Positions 42,860 to 52,313 of a stretch of 64,000 bases of DNA are shown piece by piece. Both the position numbers and the translations under genes were made by a program. The DNA is from Paeniglutamicibacter sulfureus (GTDB lineage: Bacteria > Actinomycetota > Actinomycetes > Actinomycetales > Micrococcaceae): the NCBI RefSeq assembly GCF_030512175.1, contig NZ_JAULBL010000002.1:1424149-1488148 (forward strand), read 5' to 3'. The notes below the pieces were generated by a model. It saw only the letters and a list, made by a program, of their open reading frames with translations, was not told where the DNA came from and did not search any database. Positions within the stretch are counted from its first letter, which is position 1; each line of letters starts with the position of its first letter.

Positions 42860-43312
42860 CTACTTTCCGGCGAGGTGGATGAGCTGCTGGACGCCCAGGA
42901 CATACCCGTTGACGCCCGCGCCCACAATGATGGAGGCCGCCACCGGGGAAATGTAGGAATGGTGTCGGAAGGCCTCGCGGCGGTGCACATTGGAGATGTG
43001 GACCTCGATCACCGGCAGCTGGACGCCGGAGATCGCGTCGGCCAGGGCCACGGAGGTGTGGGTGAACGCGCCGGGGTTGAACACGATGCCCGCCACGGCG
43101 CCCCGGGCCGCATGGATCGCGTCGATGAGCACGCCCTCGTGGTTTGACTGCAGGAACTCCACCTCGTAGCCCGACGTCCCGGCGGCGGCACGGCAGAGCT
43201 CCTCGACATCGTTCAGGGTCTCGTGGCCGTAGATCTCCGGCTCCCGGGTGCCCAGGAGGTTGAGGTTCGGGCCGTTGAGGACCAGGATGCGCGGGGTGTT
43301 GTTTTCACTCAT
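42860..43312 (-). CDS. aroQ: Type II 3-dehydroquinate dehydratase
   Basis: A 150-residue enzyme of the shikimate pathway (3-dehydroquinate to 3-dehydroshikimate), normally a dodecamer. The N-terminus has [20 protein letters not shown] with the catalytic Tyr. [17 protein letters not shown] and [18 protein letters not shown] complete the active site. The true start is ATG 43312; the larger frame to 43957 is antisense to acs. TACAGT lies six bases before the ATG, with no ribosome site. No other shikimate genes are in the window. Confidence 0.97.
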   Translation of the reverse strand: MSENNTPRILVLNGPNLNLLGTREPEIYGHETLNDVEELCRAAAGTSGYEVEFLQSNHEGVLIDAIHAARGAVAGIVFNPGAFTHTSVALADAISGVQLPVIEVHISNVHRREAFRHHSYISPVAASIIVGAGVNGYVLGVQQLIHLAGK

Positions 43313-43318
43313 GGATCC

Positions 43319-43324
43319 ACTGTA
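43319..43324 (-). promoter_or_regulatory. -10 box for leaderless aroQ mRNA
   Basis: TACAGT on the minus strand lies six bases before the ATG at 43312. Confidence 0.45.
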
Positions 43325-43377
43325 GGCAGTCAGCGTGGTTCGGGCCGTGGCGGCAAGCCGTTCTTGCGTTAAATGAC

Positions 43378-43412
43378 GGGAGGGGGAGGAGCCGAAGCCC
43401 TTCCCCCCGCCC
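43378..43412 (-). terminator. Hairpin terminator after acs with UUCG loop
   Basis: A G/C-rich imperfect stem whose RNA, read leftward, closes a CUUCGG-type tetraloop. It starts about 14 nt after the acs stop. Confidence 0.5.
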
Positions 43413-43425
43413 GCCGGTGCAGGTG

Positions 43426-45411
43426 CTACTTGCGCATCGATTCGGCGATCTGCGTCATCACGGTGTTGTCGGCCAGCGTGGTCGCGTCCCCGACCTCGCG
43501 CCCCTCGGCGACGTCCTTGAGCAGGCGGCGCATGATCTTGCCCGAGCGGGTCTTGGGCAGCTCCGGGACCACCAGGATGTGGCGCGGCTTGGCGATCGGG
43601 CCGATGTCCTTGCCGACGTGGTTGCGCAGCGTGGCCACCACGTCCTCGCCTGCTTCCGGTTCGATCTGCAGGATCACGAACGCGACCACTGCCTCGCCGG
43701 TGGTCTCGTCCTTGGCCCCGACGACCGCTGCCTCGGCCACGTAGGGGTGGGCGACCAGCGAGGATTCGATCTCGGTGGTGGACAGGCGGTGCCCGGAGAC
43801 GTTCATGACGTCGTCCACCCGGCCCAGCAGCCAGATGTCGCCGTCCTCGTCTTTCTTGGCGCCGTCGCCGGCGAAGTACATGCCCTCGAACCGCGACCAG
43901 TAGGTGTCCTTGTAGCGGTCCATGTCGCCCCAGATGCCGCGCAGCATGCCCGGCCACGGGTCGCGGATGACCAGGAAGCCGCCCTCGCCGTTGCCCACGG
44001 AAACGCCCATCTCATCGACCACGTCCACGGTGATTCCGGGGACCGGGGTCTGCGCGGAGCCGGGCTTGGTGGCGGTGACGCCCGGGAGCGGGGCGATCAT
44101 GTGCGCGCCGGTTTCGGTCTGCCACCAGGTGTCGACGATCGGGGTCGGGTGATCCTTGCGTTCCCCGTTTTTCCCGTTGTTGGTGCCGATGACGTCGCGG
44201 TACCACATCCACGCCTCGGGGTTGATGGGTTCGCCCACCGATCCGAGCACGCGCAGGGACGAGAGATCGTAGGAATCCGGGATCTGCCGCCCCCACTTCA
44301 TGAAGGTGCGGATGGCGGTGGGGGCCGTGTAGAGGATGGTGACCCCGTACTTTTCGATGATCTCCCACCAGCGGCCCTGGTGCGGGGAATCCGGGGTGCC
44401 CTCGTACATGACCTGGGTGGCGCCGTTGATCAGCGGGGCGTAGGTGACGTAGGAGTGGCCGGTGACCCAGCCGATGTCGGCGGTGCACCAGAACACGTCC
44501 GACTCGGGGTGCAGGTCGAAGGTGTCGCGGTGGGTGGCGGCGGCCTGGGTGAGGTAGCCGCCGGTGGTGTGGATGATGCCCTTGGGCTTGCCGGTGGTGC
44601 CGGAGGTGTAGAGCACGAAGAGCGGGTGCTCGGCCTCATGTCCGACCGCGGTGTGCTCGACGTCGGCGGTGTCGATCGTCTCGGACCACCACTTGTCCAG
44701 GCCGTCGTTCCAGGCGACGTCCTGTCCGTTGCGCTTGACCACCAGCACGTTCTCAACGGTGTGGCCTTCCTTGGCCAGGGCCTCGTCGACGGCGGGCTTG
44801 AGCGCCGAGGGCTTGCCGCGGCGCCAGGTGCCGTCGGCGGTGACCACGAGCTTGGCCTGCGCATCGTCGATGCGGCTGCGCAGCGCGTCGGCGGAGAACC
44901 CACCGAAGACCACCGAGTGGATGGCGCCGATGCGGGCGCAGGCCAGCATGGTGATCACTGCCTCCGGGATCATCGGCAGGTAGACGGCGACGCGGTCGCC
45001 CTTGGCCACGCCGAGGGACTCGAAAGCGTTGGCGGCCTGCTTCACTGCCGTCGTCAGCTGTGCGTAGGTGTAAGTGCGGGTGTCGCCCGGCTCACCCTCG
45101 AAGTGGATGGCGACGCGGTCGCCGAGCCCGTTTTCGACGTGGCGGTCCAGCGCGTTGTATGCGGCGTTGACCTTGCCGTCGGCGAACCACTTGGCCACCG
45201 GGGCGCCCGACCAGTCGAGGACTTCGGTGAAGTCGGTGTCCCAGGTCAGTGTCTTGCGTGCCTGGTCGGCCCAGTAGCCCAGGCGGTCCGCCGTGGCGGC
45301 CTCGTATTGCGCGGACGATCCAATGGCATTGGCAGCGAACTCCGCGCTCGGGGCGAAGGAGCGGGTTTCATGCGAGAGGTTGTCAAGCGTGGGGGTGTGG
45401 GTATCCGACAC
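43426..45411 (-). CDS. acs: Acetyl-CoA synthetase (AMP-forming)
   Basis: A 661-residue adenylate-forming ligase converting acetate, ATP and CoA to acetyl-CoA. Diagnostic segments: [20 protein letters not shown] (ATP loop), [48 protein letters not shown] and the C-terminal [13 protein letters not shown]. The Lys in that last motif is the site acetylated to switch the enzyme off and reactivated by Sir2 deacetylases; a sirtuin is encoded at 21.9 kb. I chose GTG 45411, with GGAAGG upstream; the TTG at 45435 is less likely. Confidence 0.97.
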   Translation of the reverse strand: MSDTHTPTLDNLSHETRSFAPSAEFAANAIGSSAQYEAATADRLGYWADQARKTLTWDTDFTEVLDWSGAPVAKWFADGKVNAAYNALDRHVENGLGDRVAIHFEGEPGDTRTYTYAQLTTAVKQAANAFESLGVAKGDRVAVYLPMIPEAVITMLACARIGAIHSVVFGGFSADALRSRIDDAQAKLVVTADGTWRRGKPSALKPAVDEALAKEGHTVENVLVVKRNGQDVAWNDGLDKWWSETIDTADVEHTAVGHEAEHPLFVLYTSGTTGKPKGIIHTTGGYLTQAAATHRDTFDLHPESDVFWCTADIGWVTGHSYVTYAPLINGATQVMYEGTPDSPHQGRWWEIIEKYGVTILYTAPTAIRTFMKWGRQIPDSYDLSSLRVLGSVGEPINPEAWMWYRDVIGTNNGKNGERKDHPTPIVDTWWQTETGAHMIAPLPGVTATKPGSAQTPVPGITVDVVDEMGVSVGNGEGGFLVIRDPWPGMLRGIWGDMDRYKDTYWSRFEGMYFAGDGAKKDEDGDIWLLGRVDDVMNVSGHRLSTTEIESSLVAHPYVAEAAVVGAKDETTGEAVVAFVILQIEPEAGEDVVATLRNHVGKDIGPIAKPRHILVVPELPKTRSGKIMRRLLKDVAEGREVGDATTLADNTVMTQIAESMRK

Positions 45412-45827
45412 GGGTTTTGGTCCTTCCGATAACAAACAAATGGGTCTTGTGATTCAGGTTACAGCCGCGCGGCCTATCGGGGTGTGGCCCGTCACAAGTA
45501 TGACAGTGGAGGGTGGCGATTGTGCGCCGAGCGGCATCCCGATGGCGTTCAGCGGTCCCGGGCGGGCCGTCTTGGAGCGCCGCTTGACCGCAGTCCGGTG
45601 CGGCGGGCATCAACCTGCCGCACCGCGCCGGCAGATGCGAGCCGAAAGGCGACCCGGTGTGCCGAAACACGCCGGTTGTGCCGCTGCGCGGATAGTGTTG
45701 TCAGTAGCCCTTTGCCTTTCCGGCCAACCCGGACAACGGCCGCCCGGATCACGGGTGTGCCGCGGGATCACATGCCGGTGCCGGCGCAGGGACAGAACGC
45801 AACACATAGCAGAAGCGGGGTCTTCAT
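45412..45827. other. 416-bp divergent intergenic region between acs and a membrane protein gene
   Basis: I see no supported gene. The several short frames here are Arg/Pro-rich and conflict with each other. TAACCT on the minus strand (45456-45461) could be the acs -10 box. An 8-bp hairpin (GGTGCGGC at 45597 with GCCGCACC at 45617) lies in the middle. No confident promoter is visible for the rightward gene. Confidence 0.4.
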
Positions 45828-47549
45828 ATGGATAAGGTGCACGCCAAGGCACAGGGTTCGCAACCCGGGCACACGCTCAAGCCGGTCCTCGGGCCGCTGT
45901 CGATGCGCGACGCCCTCGTCATTCTCGGCGGGGTGTTGGTGCTCGTGGGGTCGTTGATCCCGATCCCGTGGAACAGGTCCGTCTCGGTGAACATGTGGAT
46001 CTTCCCGGGACTGCCCTTCCACCTCTTTGTCTCGCTGCTGCTGCCGCTGGGGATCGCCGCCGGGTTCCTGTGGCGCCGGCTCACCGGCCGCACCCGCGTG
46101 CGCGTTGCCTCGCTGAGCCTCGACCAGGCAGGTTCGGTGGTGGCCCTGTTCGCTGCCGCCTACTTCTTCAACTCCTACGTGGCCTCCATGTCCCCGGCCT
46201 ACCTGATCGGGCTTCTCGGTGCGTTGGCCATGATCGCCGGCACCACTCTTGCCACCTACCTGGGAATCTTCCGCCGCGACTTCGTGTCCGGCGGCGACTC
46301 GGTGCTCGGTGCCGATGTGCACCCGGTGGCGCTGGCCCCCAAGGAGTCTGCGGTGAAGAAGGCCGAGTCCACCGACGGGCAGGCCGCCGAGGCCGAATCC
46401 GAAAGCTTCGGCGAAAGCAGTGCCGGCGGCGCCGGGACAGCTTCCGCCCGACGACCCGGCACGCCCGGGCCCAACAGGTCCGAAGGCCACCGGGGGTCAG
46501 CCTCGGCTTCCGCACCCGTCGCCGGCGCCGTGGCCGGCGCGGGGGCCGCCGCGGCGGCCGCCGGCGTTGCGGTGCCCGCCCCGGCCCCCGTGAAGGATTT
46601 CCCCGCCCCGGAGCAGGAATCGACACCTGCCGCCACGCAGCGCCGGGGTTCCGAGGCCGCTGCCTCAGGCACAGCTGACAAAGATGCCGACTCGGCTGAG
46701 CCGGCATCGGTGAAGCCGGAGGCACCCCACGCACAGAAGGCGGAAGCCCGCGACGGGCAGCAAGCCCACGGTGCGTCGGACGATGTCAACCAGGACCAGA
46801 CGAATGCCGCGCACCCGCTCACGGAATGGAAGTCGGTCGCCGAAGCCAAGGCCGGCCACCAGTCCGAGTCCGCTTCCGCTGCGGAGACCGGTGCCGGGAC
46901 GCGCACCGATGCGCAGGCAGCCTACGCCGACAGCCTGCCCTCGACCCAAGGCGCGGAACCCCGGGACGCCGCGACGGACTCCGCCGCCGAAAACCCCTCG
47001 AAGCCCGAGGTGGCTGGAGCCGCCAGCGGAACCGCGGCGGTACAGGGTGCCGGACGCAGCGGCAGCACCGATGCCGATGCCACGTCAGGTCGGGATCCCA
47101 AGCCCGCTGCCGCAGACAAGGCCCCCGAACCCGAGGCACCCGCTGCCACGGGTGCGGACGCGGGGTCGAATCAATCCGCACACCCGTCGACCATGGCCAC
47201 GCCCCTGACCGGCGCCGACATCAAGGCCACCGCAGCTCTCTCGCGGGCCGACATCGCCGCCCACCAAGCTGCCGTGGAACGCGCCAAGGCCGAGTCCGAG
47301 TCCTCCTTCGGGGCCAAGGCCGAGGTCCACGACGACGGCCACGACGGGGAAGCCGCCAGCTTCTGGTTTGCACTGAATCACCCGCGCCCGGTCTTCCATC
47401 CGGCCAACGGCACGATGCTTTCCACCGCGCACCCCGGGGTCTGGATCCTGTGCCTGGAGGATCGCGGCACCGAGTACCTCATCAGCCTCGCCGACGGCAG
47501 GCAGGCAGTGCTGCGCAACCTGGACGACCTGCAATTCCCGGACAAATAG
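45828..47549 (+). CDS. Large membrane protein with four helices and a long disordered region
   Basis: A 573-residue protein of no named family. Residues 26-145 contain four membrane helices (for example [19 protein letters not shown] and [20 protein letters not shown]). Residues about 160-500 are Ala/Glu/Pro/Ser-rich, low in hydrophobics and surely disordered. The last 65 residues form a compact domain: [38 protein letters not shown] and [10 protein letters not shown]. The shape suggests a membrane anchor, a tether and a small cytosolic sensor or binding domain. It lies directly before nth with a two-nt gap. The function is unknown. Confidence 0.75.
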   Translation: MDKVHAKAQGSQPGHTLKPVLGPLSMRDALVILGGVLVLVGSLIPIPWNRSVSVNMWIFPGLPFHLFVSLLLPLGIAAGFLWRRLTGRTRVRVASLSLDQAGSVVALFAAAYFFNSYVASMSPAYLIGLLGALAMIAGTTLATYLGIFRRDFVSGGDSVLGADVHPVALAPKESAVKKAESTDGQAAEAESESFGESSAGGAGTASARRPGTPGPNRSEGHRGSASASAPVAGAVAGAGAAAAAAGVAVPAPAPVKDFPAPEQESTPAATQRRGSEAAASGTADKDADSAEPASVKPEAPHAQKAEARDGQQAHGASDDVNQDQTNAAHPLTEWKSVAEAKAGHQSESASAAETGAGTRTDAQAAYADSLPSTQGAEPRDAATDSAAENPSKPEVAGAASGTAAVQGAGRSGSTDADATSGRDPKPAAADKAPEPEAPAATGADAGSNQSAHPSTMATPLTGADIKATAALSRADIAAHQAAVERAKAESESSFGAKAEVHDDGHDGEAASFWFALNHPRPVFHPANGTMLSTAHPGVWILCLEDRGTEYLISLADGRQAVLRNLDDLQFPDK

Positions 47550-47551
47550 CC

Positions 47552-48337
47552 ATGCAGGGCGACGAAACCCCGCTGGGGCGCAAACGCCGGGCGCGCAAGA
47601 TCAACCGCGTCCTGGCGCAGGCCTACCCGTATGCGGTCCCGGAACTGGACTTCACCAACGCCTTCGAACTGCTGGTGGCCACGGTGCTGTCCGCCCAGAC
47701 CACCGATGTGCGGGTCAACGCGGTCACCCCGGCGCTCTTTGCCGTCTACCCCGACGCCCTGGCGATGAGCCAGGCGGAGCCCGAGGTCCTGCAGGAACTG
47801 ATCCGTCCCACCGGGTTCTTCCGGGCCAAGTCCAACTCGCTGCTGGCCCTGTCCACGCGCATCGTCGACGAGTACGACGGAGTGGTTCCCGGGCGGCTCG
47901 AGGACCTGGTGACCCTGGCCGGGGTGGGGCGCAAGACCGCGAACGTGGTGCTGGGCAACGCCTTCGGGGTCCCGGGCATCACCGTCGACACCCATTTCAT
48001 GCGCCTGGCCCGCCGCTTCGGCTGGACCAGGGAGAGCGACCCGGTGAAGATCGAGCACGCGGTCGGCGAGCTCTTCGACCCGAAGGACTGGACCATGCTC
48101 AGCCACCGCGTGGTGTTCCACGGCCGCCGGGTGTGCCACGCCCGCAAACCCGCCTGCGGCGCCTGCCCGCTGACCACGCTCTGCCCCTCCTACGGGGAAG
48201 GCGAGACCGATGAGGCGAAGGCCGCCAAGTTGCTCAAGTACGAACTGGCTCCGGGGCGCGAGGAACTGTTGGAGCGGATGCGTGCAGGGGCCACGCGCCG
48301 CGAGCTGCGCGCCGAAGGGTACGGTTTGGAGGCATGA
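47552..48337 (+). CDS. nth: Endonuclease III
   Basis: A 261-residue bifunctional DNA glycosylase/AP lyase for oxidised pyrimidines. The helix-hairpin-helix is [20 protein letters not shown] with catalytic Lys128, and the catalytic Asp146 lies in [15 protein letters not shown]. The iron-sulfur cluster motif C-x6-C-x2-C-x5-C is complete (Cys195, 202, 205, 211). The start is ATG 47552, directly after the upstream gene; the long frame from 46826 is a frame shadow. The last codon overlaps the next Nudix gene's ATG, so the two are coupled. Confidence 0.95.
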   Translation: MQGDETPLGRKRRARKINRVLAQAYPYAVPELDFTNAFELLVATVLSAQTTDVRVNAVTPALFAVYPDALAMSQAEPEVLQELIRPTGFFRAKSNSLLALSTRIVDEYDGVVPGRLEDLVTLAGVGRKTANVVLGNAFGVPGITVDTHFMRLARRFGWTRESDPVKIEHAVGELFDPKDWTMLSHRVVFHGRRVCHARKPACGACPLTTLCPSYGEGETDEAKAAKLLKYELAPGREELLERMRAGATRRELRAEGYGLEA

Positions 48338-49050
48338 GCGTACGCGAGGAATTGCTGGCCATGGTCCAGGCGAAGGCGCACCTTGCCGGCCGCGGCCCGG
48401 AACAGGCGACCAAGATGCCCAAAAGCTGGGTGTTCAACCCGCTGGATCCGGCCAGCGCACGGCACGCGGCGGTGCTGATCCTCTTCGGCCGGCTTGACGA
48501 CGTGCCGGCTGCCAGCGGGGTGAAGTCGGTCCCCGACGACCTTGACGTGCTCTTCGTGACGCGCGCCGACACGCTGCGCAAGCACGCCGGCCAGGTCGCC
48601 TTTCCCGGTGGGAAGGTGGACCCGGAGGACGAGGACGCGATCGCCGCGGCCCTGCGCGAGGCCCGCGAGGAGACCGGACTGGATCCGGCGGGCGTGGAGA
48701 TCCTCGGGGTGCTGCCGGATGCGGAGCTGCCCATCACCAACTTCGTCGTCACCCCGGTCATCGGCTGGTGGCAGCAGACCTCGGAGGTGTTCGTGGTGGA
48801 CGTGGCGGAATCATCCGCCGTCTTCCGCGCCCCGGTCGCCGACCTGCTGGACCCCGCCAACCGGGTCTCGGCCGTCGTGGAGCGCGACGGGCAGCGCTTT
48901 TGCGCCCCCGCCTTCGACGTGGCCGGCGGCTTCATCTGGGGCTTCACCGGCATCCTGCTGGACAGGATCTTCAACGACCTGGGCTGGACGCTGCCCTGGG
49001 ATGCGGAGCGCGAGGTGTCGGTGGCCGTCGGCGACCGGCGCGCACCCTAG
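48334..49050 (+). CDS. Nudix hydrolase, CoA pyrophosphatase-like
   Basis: A 238-residue Nudix protein. The box is uninterrupted: [20 protein letters not shown] then AREETGL, preceded by [13 protein letters not shown], the segment associated with CoA diphosphatases (YeaB/NUDT7-like). It would cleave CoA or related dinucleotides to limit unwanted CoA derivatives. The ATG overlaps the nth stop (ATGA), a common actinobacterial pairing. After the stop, an 11-bp unit, ACCCTAGCCCG, is repeated about 2.4 times (49044-49070) and includes the stop codon itself. Confidence 0.92.
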   Translation: MSVREELLAMVQAKAHLAGRGPEQATKMPKSWVFNPLDPASARHAAVLILFGRLDDVPAASGVKSVPDDLDVLFVTRADTLRKHAGQVAFPGGKVDPEDEDAIAAALREAREETGLDPAGVEILGVLPDAELPITNFVVTPVIGWWQQTSEVFVVDVAESSAVFRAPVADLLDPANRVSAVVERDGQRFCAPAFDVAGGFIWGFTGILLDRIFNDLGWTLPWDAEREVSVAVGDRRAP

Positions 49051-49070
49051 CCCGACCCTAGCCCGACCCT
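49044..49070. repeat. 11-bp tandem repeat containing a stop codon
   Basis: ACCCTAGCCCG occurs at 49044-49054 and 49055-49065, then a partial copy. The first copy carries the Nudix gene's TAG. Confidence 0.75.
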
Positions 49071-49099
49071 GACTGACCCTCCCCGCAGCCCGATGCCCG

Positions 49100-50839
49100 C
49101 TACTTGGCCTGGTCGTAGGAATCCACGACCACGGCGGTGACGGGGAAATCCACCGGGATCTGCCCGAAGAGCAGTTCCGAGGCCGCCCTGGCCGAGGCAT
49201 GCACCAGCTCCACCACGGTGTCCGCCTGCTCGGCCGGGACATGGAGCATGATCTCGTCGTGCAGGAAGAACACCAGCTCGCCTGTCTCGATGCCCGCCGT
49301 CCTTCCGGCGTTCAGGCGTCTGCGCAGCTCGCCCATCCAGCACAGCGCCCACTCGGCGGCGGTGCCCTGGACGATGAAGTTGCGCGTGAAGCGCCCGCGG
49401 GAACGCCCTTCCGTCTCCACTGCGCGCTGCTCGGACTCCGATGAGGCCCGCGACTTGGCCTGGCGCCAGGCAGCCGGCACCTCGGGCGTGCCCCGGCCCA
49501 GGTAGGTGGCCACCGGCGCCCCCGCCTCTCCCTGGGCGGCCGCCCACTCCACCAGGCCCACGGCGCGCGGGTAGGTGGCCTTGAGCTTGGGCATCAGTCG
49601 TCCCGATTCCCCCGTGGTCGCCCCGTACATCGCCCCGAGCATGGCGATCTTCGCATGCGCGCGGTCACCGCCGAACCCGGCATCGGCGATGCCCTGGTAC
49701 AGGTCCTGTCCCCGGGCGGCGGTGGCCAGCGCGTCGTCCCGGGAAAGCGCTGCCAGGATGCGCGGCTCCAGCTGCGCGGCATCGGCGACCACCAGCACCT
49801 TGCCCGCATCGGCGCGCACGGCCGAACGGACCTGGTGCGGGATCTGCAGCGCCCCGCCGCCGTGGGAGGCCCAGCGCCCGGTGACCACCCCGCCGACGAT
49901 GTATTCGGGGCGGAAGCGCCCCTCATGCACCCAGCGGTCCACCCACGCGTAGCCGTTGGCGGTGGCCAGCCGCGCGATCTTCTTATAGGCCAGCAGCGGC
50001 TCGATCACCGGGTGCTTGATCTCCGTCAGCTCCCAGGCACGGGTGTTGGACACCGCGATGCCGGCCCGGTTCATGGCCTTGAGCAGTTCGGCGGGCGAAT
50101 CCGGGTTCAGCCCCGGGGCATCGAGCAGGGCGCGCAGCTGCGCGGCCAGTTCCTCCATGCGTGGCGGGCGCACCCCGGCCGGAACACGCTCGCCCAGCGC
50201 CTCGGCCAGCAGCCGGTGGTGCTCCGCCACGTCCCAGGGCACCCCCGCATGGGTCATTTCTGCGCCGATGAGGGCCCCTGCCGACTCGGCCGCCAGCAGC
50301 AATCCCAGCCGGGCCCCGCGTTCCGTCTCGGGAACCGCGGCGCGCTGGGCCCGGAACTCCTCCAGCACGTTCTCCAGCGCCCCTGCCTGGTCCTTGGGTT
50401 CGGAAAACAGCTCTCCCTGGTTCTCCGAGACCCTCGCCGGGGGCAGCAGGTGCGCGGGGGCCGCGGTGGAGGGATCGGCCACGGCACGGACGGAATCGAT
50501 GTAGCCGCCCGACTCCGCGTAGGGCGCGTTGCGCAGGATGGCGCGGACCAGGCCCAGGTCGTGGACCCGCTCGATCCGCACCCCGGCGGACAACAATCCC
50601 GGGTACCAGTCGTGCACCGAGTCGAAGACCCAGCGCGGCCTGCGCGAGGCCTCCAGCTCCGCCACCACGGCGGGCAGGGAATTGCCGTACACCTGCACCG
50701 GGGGCATCAGGGCGGTGCCCGCCGCATCGACGAGCTGCACCACGGCGGTGGCCGAACCGGCTTCGGACTCGGGCTGGGAGATGGAGTGGGTGGCCACTAC
50801 CGCAAATTGCTGCACGCTCCATTCTCGCAGTTTCCCCAC
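49100..50839 (-). CDS. Family-A DNA polymerase-like protein (3'-5' exonuclease/polymerase type, no 5' nuclease)
   Basis: A 579-residue Pol I relative. The polymerase palm motifs are present: motif A is VVADAAQLEPRILAALS (relative of DYSQIELR), motif B is DRAHAKIAMLGAMYG (RxxxK...G..YG, with Phe replaced by Leu), and motif C is FLHDEIMLHV. The N-terminal 300 residues resemble a degenerate exonuclease domain with no clear DxE first motif. There is no 5'-nuclease, so it is a second, shorter polymerase beside normal Pol I. Repair or translesion use is likely but inferred. GTG 50839 is used; GTG 50815 is the alternative. Confidence 0.85.
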   Translation of the reverse strand: MGKLREWSVQQFAVVATHSISQPESEAGSATAVVQLVDAAGTALMPPVQVYGNSLPAVVAELEASRRPRWVFDSVHDWYPGLLSAGVRIERVHDLGLVRAILRNAPYAESGGYIDSVRAVADPSTAAPAHLLPPARVSENQGELFSEPKDQAGALENVLEEFRAQRAAVPETERGARLGLLLAAESAGALIGAEMTHAGVPWDVAEHHRLLAEALGERVPAGVRPPRMEELAAQLRALLDAPGLNPDSPAELLKAMNRAGIAVSNTRAWELTEIKHPVIEPLLAYKKIARLATANGYAWVDRWVHEGRFRPEYIVGGVVTGRWASHGGGALQIPHQVRSAVRADAGKVLVVADAAQLEPRILAALSRDDALATAARGQDLYQGIADAGFGGDRAHAKIAMLGAMYGATTGESGRLMPKLKATYPRAVGLVEWAAAQGEAGAPVATYLGRGTPEVPAAWRQAKSRASSESEQRAVETEGRSRGRFTRNFIVQGTAAEWALCWMGELRRRLNAGRTAGIETGELVFFLHDEIMLHVPAEQADTVVELVHASARAASELLFGQIPVDFPVTAVVVDSYDQAK

Positions 50840-51005
50840 CTGCCCCGGTCCCCACGACTTCCCCCTGTGCTTGCCCTCCGCCCTTGCCCGCGGCGCGGGC
50901 CTTCCCGCTTTCCCTCACACCTGGCATCCGGCCCGGCGGCCGGTTGTCCTCCGCCGGCGCCCAAGGGGCTTCACCCCGGGACCGGGCGGGCACACGCTGG
51001 AAGGC

Positions 51006-52313
51006 ATGAACGAAGAGATGCGATTTGTGGCCCGGCTGCCCGGTCCCGGCCAGCGAACCCTGCAGCTTCCGGCACTGCGGGCAGCCCGGGCGCGACAAGA
51101 TGCGCGGGAGCGGGAGCGGGAGCGGGAGCTGGAACCTGAACGCGTCCCCGCACGGGAAGGGGAGCAGGAAATGGGCGGGACCCCGGAACCGGCCGATGCG
51201 CCGCGCACGCATCCCGTGGAGGTTCCCCGGATGCGCGCGGGGTCCAGGCCGGCGGAATTGGCCAGGTGCATCCTGCTCAGCCGCGACGTGGAGCTCGCCC
51301 AGGCGCTGGCCTCGGTTGCCGTGGGTGCCGGAGTCCAGCTGCTGCCCTGCCGGGAGGTGGAACAGGCAGCCGCCTACCGCGACGAGGTGATCCTGGTGGG
51401 GCAGGACGCCGTGGGGGAGATCGGCTCACGGCTGGCGGCCTCCACGCTGATTCTCGTCGGGACCGAGGAACACCAGGACGTGCTCTGGCGAGCTGCCGCC
51501 ACCAGCCCCGGCGCCCGCGTCGCGGTGCTTCCGGCGGCCGCGGCCTGGCTCGGGGAATACCTGGGCGAACTGGGGCTGCACTCCGGGCGCGCCCGCATCA
51601 CCCTTGTCGCCGGGGCCGGCGGAGGGGCAGGGACCAGCACGTTTGCCTCCCTGCTGGCTGCCACCGCGACACTGGAAGGATCACGCACGCTGCTGCTCGA
51701 TGCCGACCCGCATTCGGCAGGGCTGTGGCCCATGCTCAAGCCCCGGGATCCGGACGGGCTGGGCTGGGAGGACCTGGAAAGCTCACGGGGCCAGCTCTCC
51801 CCGGGCCAACTGGCCGAGATCCTGCCGCTGGCCCAAGGCACCGCGGTGCTGTCCTGGGTGCGGAATCCCGGGAGCTTCGTGCCCTCCGAGGCGCTGCTGG
51901 CCGAGGTGCTGGCAGCTTCCCGGCGGATCTACGACCACATCGTGATCGATGCCGGACATGTCACCGGGGTCCCGGCATCCGTGGCGGCGCTGGCCAACAC
52001 CCGATTGCTGCTGCTCGCGGCCCGGTCCTCCAACGCGGTGGCCGGCACCGGGCGGCGGCTGGCCGATCGCCTGGGAGAGCGTGCGGGGGACTGGAACCTG
52101 GTCCTCACCGGCAAGCTCGCCTCCGGGACCGACACCCGCGCGCTGGCGCAACGCGCCGGCATCGGGCTCGGCGGATACTTCGCACCCAGCCGGGCCATCG
52201 CACGCGGCGCCGCGGACGGATCGCTGATGAACGTGTTGGTGCGCCGCTCGCTGCGGCGCACCGTGGCCATGTTGGGCCAGGGACCTGCAACCGAAGCGGG
52301 GCAGGCGGCATGA
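51006..52313 (+). CDS. CpaE/MinD-like protein of the Tad locus (Rv3660c family)
   Basis: About 435 residues. A charged, low-complexity head (ARERERERELEPER) is encoded partly by a GGGAGC hexanucleotide repeat. A receiver-like segment with CILLSRDVELAQALASVAVG follows, then a ParA/MinD ATPase-like fold. Its P-loop reads VAGAGGGAGTSTF: both Lys residues of the MinD Walker A are missing, as is usual for this 'helicase/secretion neighborhood' CpaE-like family. LLLDADPHSAGLW and HIVIDAGHVTG follow. It would position the pilus machine. The last codons overlap the TadA gene (ATGA). Confidence 0.88.
   Translation: MNEEMRFVARLPGPGQRTLQLPALRAARARQDARERERERELEPERVPAREGEQEMGGTPEPADAPRTHPVEVPRMRAGSRPAELARCILLSRDVELAQALASVAVGAGVQLLPCREVEQAAAYRDEVILVGQDAVGEIGSRLAASTLILVGTEEHQDVLWRAAATSPGARVAVLPAAAAWLGEYLGELGLHSGRARITLVAGAGGGAGTSTFASLLAATATLEGSRTLLLDADPHSAGLWPMLKPRDPDGLGWEDLESSRGQLSPGQLAEILPLAQGTAVLSWVRNPGSFVPSEALLAEVLAASRRIYDHIVIDAGHVTGVPASVAALANTRLLLLAARSSNAVAGTGRRLADRLGERAGDWNLVLTGKLASGTDTRALAQRAGIGLGGYFAPSRAIARGAADGSLMNVLVRRSLRRTVAMLGQGPATEAGQAA
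51108..51136 (+). repeat. GGGAGC hexanucleotide repeat in the cpaE-like gene
   Basis: Four copies of GGGAGC in frame, encoding alternating Arg-Glu. Copy-number change would not shift the frame. Confidence 0.7.

Noticed and set aside
45483-45497. GTG-N6-CAC palindrome upstream of acs, considered as a Crp/GlxR site
   Set aside because: The spacing is two bases shorter than the GTG-N8-CAC of a Crp site, so I do not call it.
45484-45957. 157-codon plus-strand frame between acs and the large membrane protein
   Set aside because: It overlaps the well-supported membrane protein start in another frame and has no domain or ribosome site.
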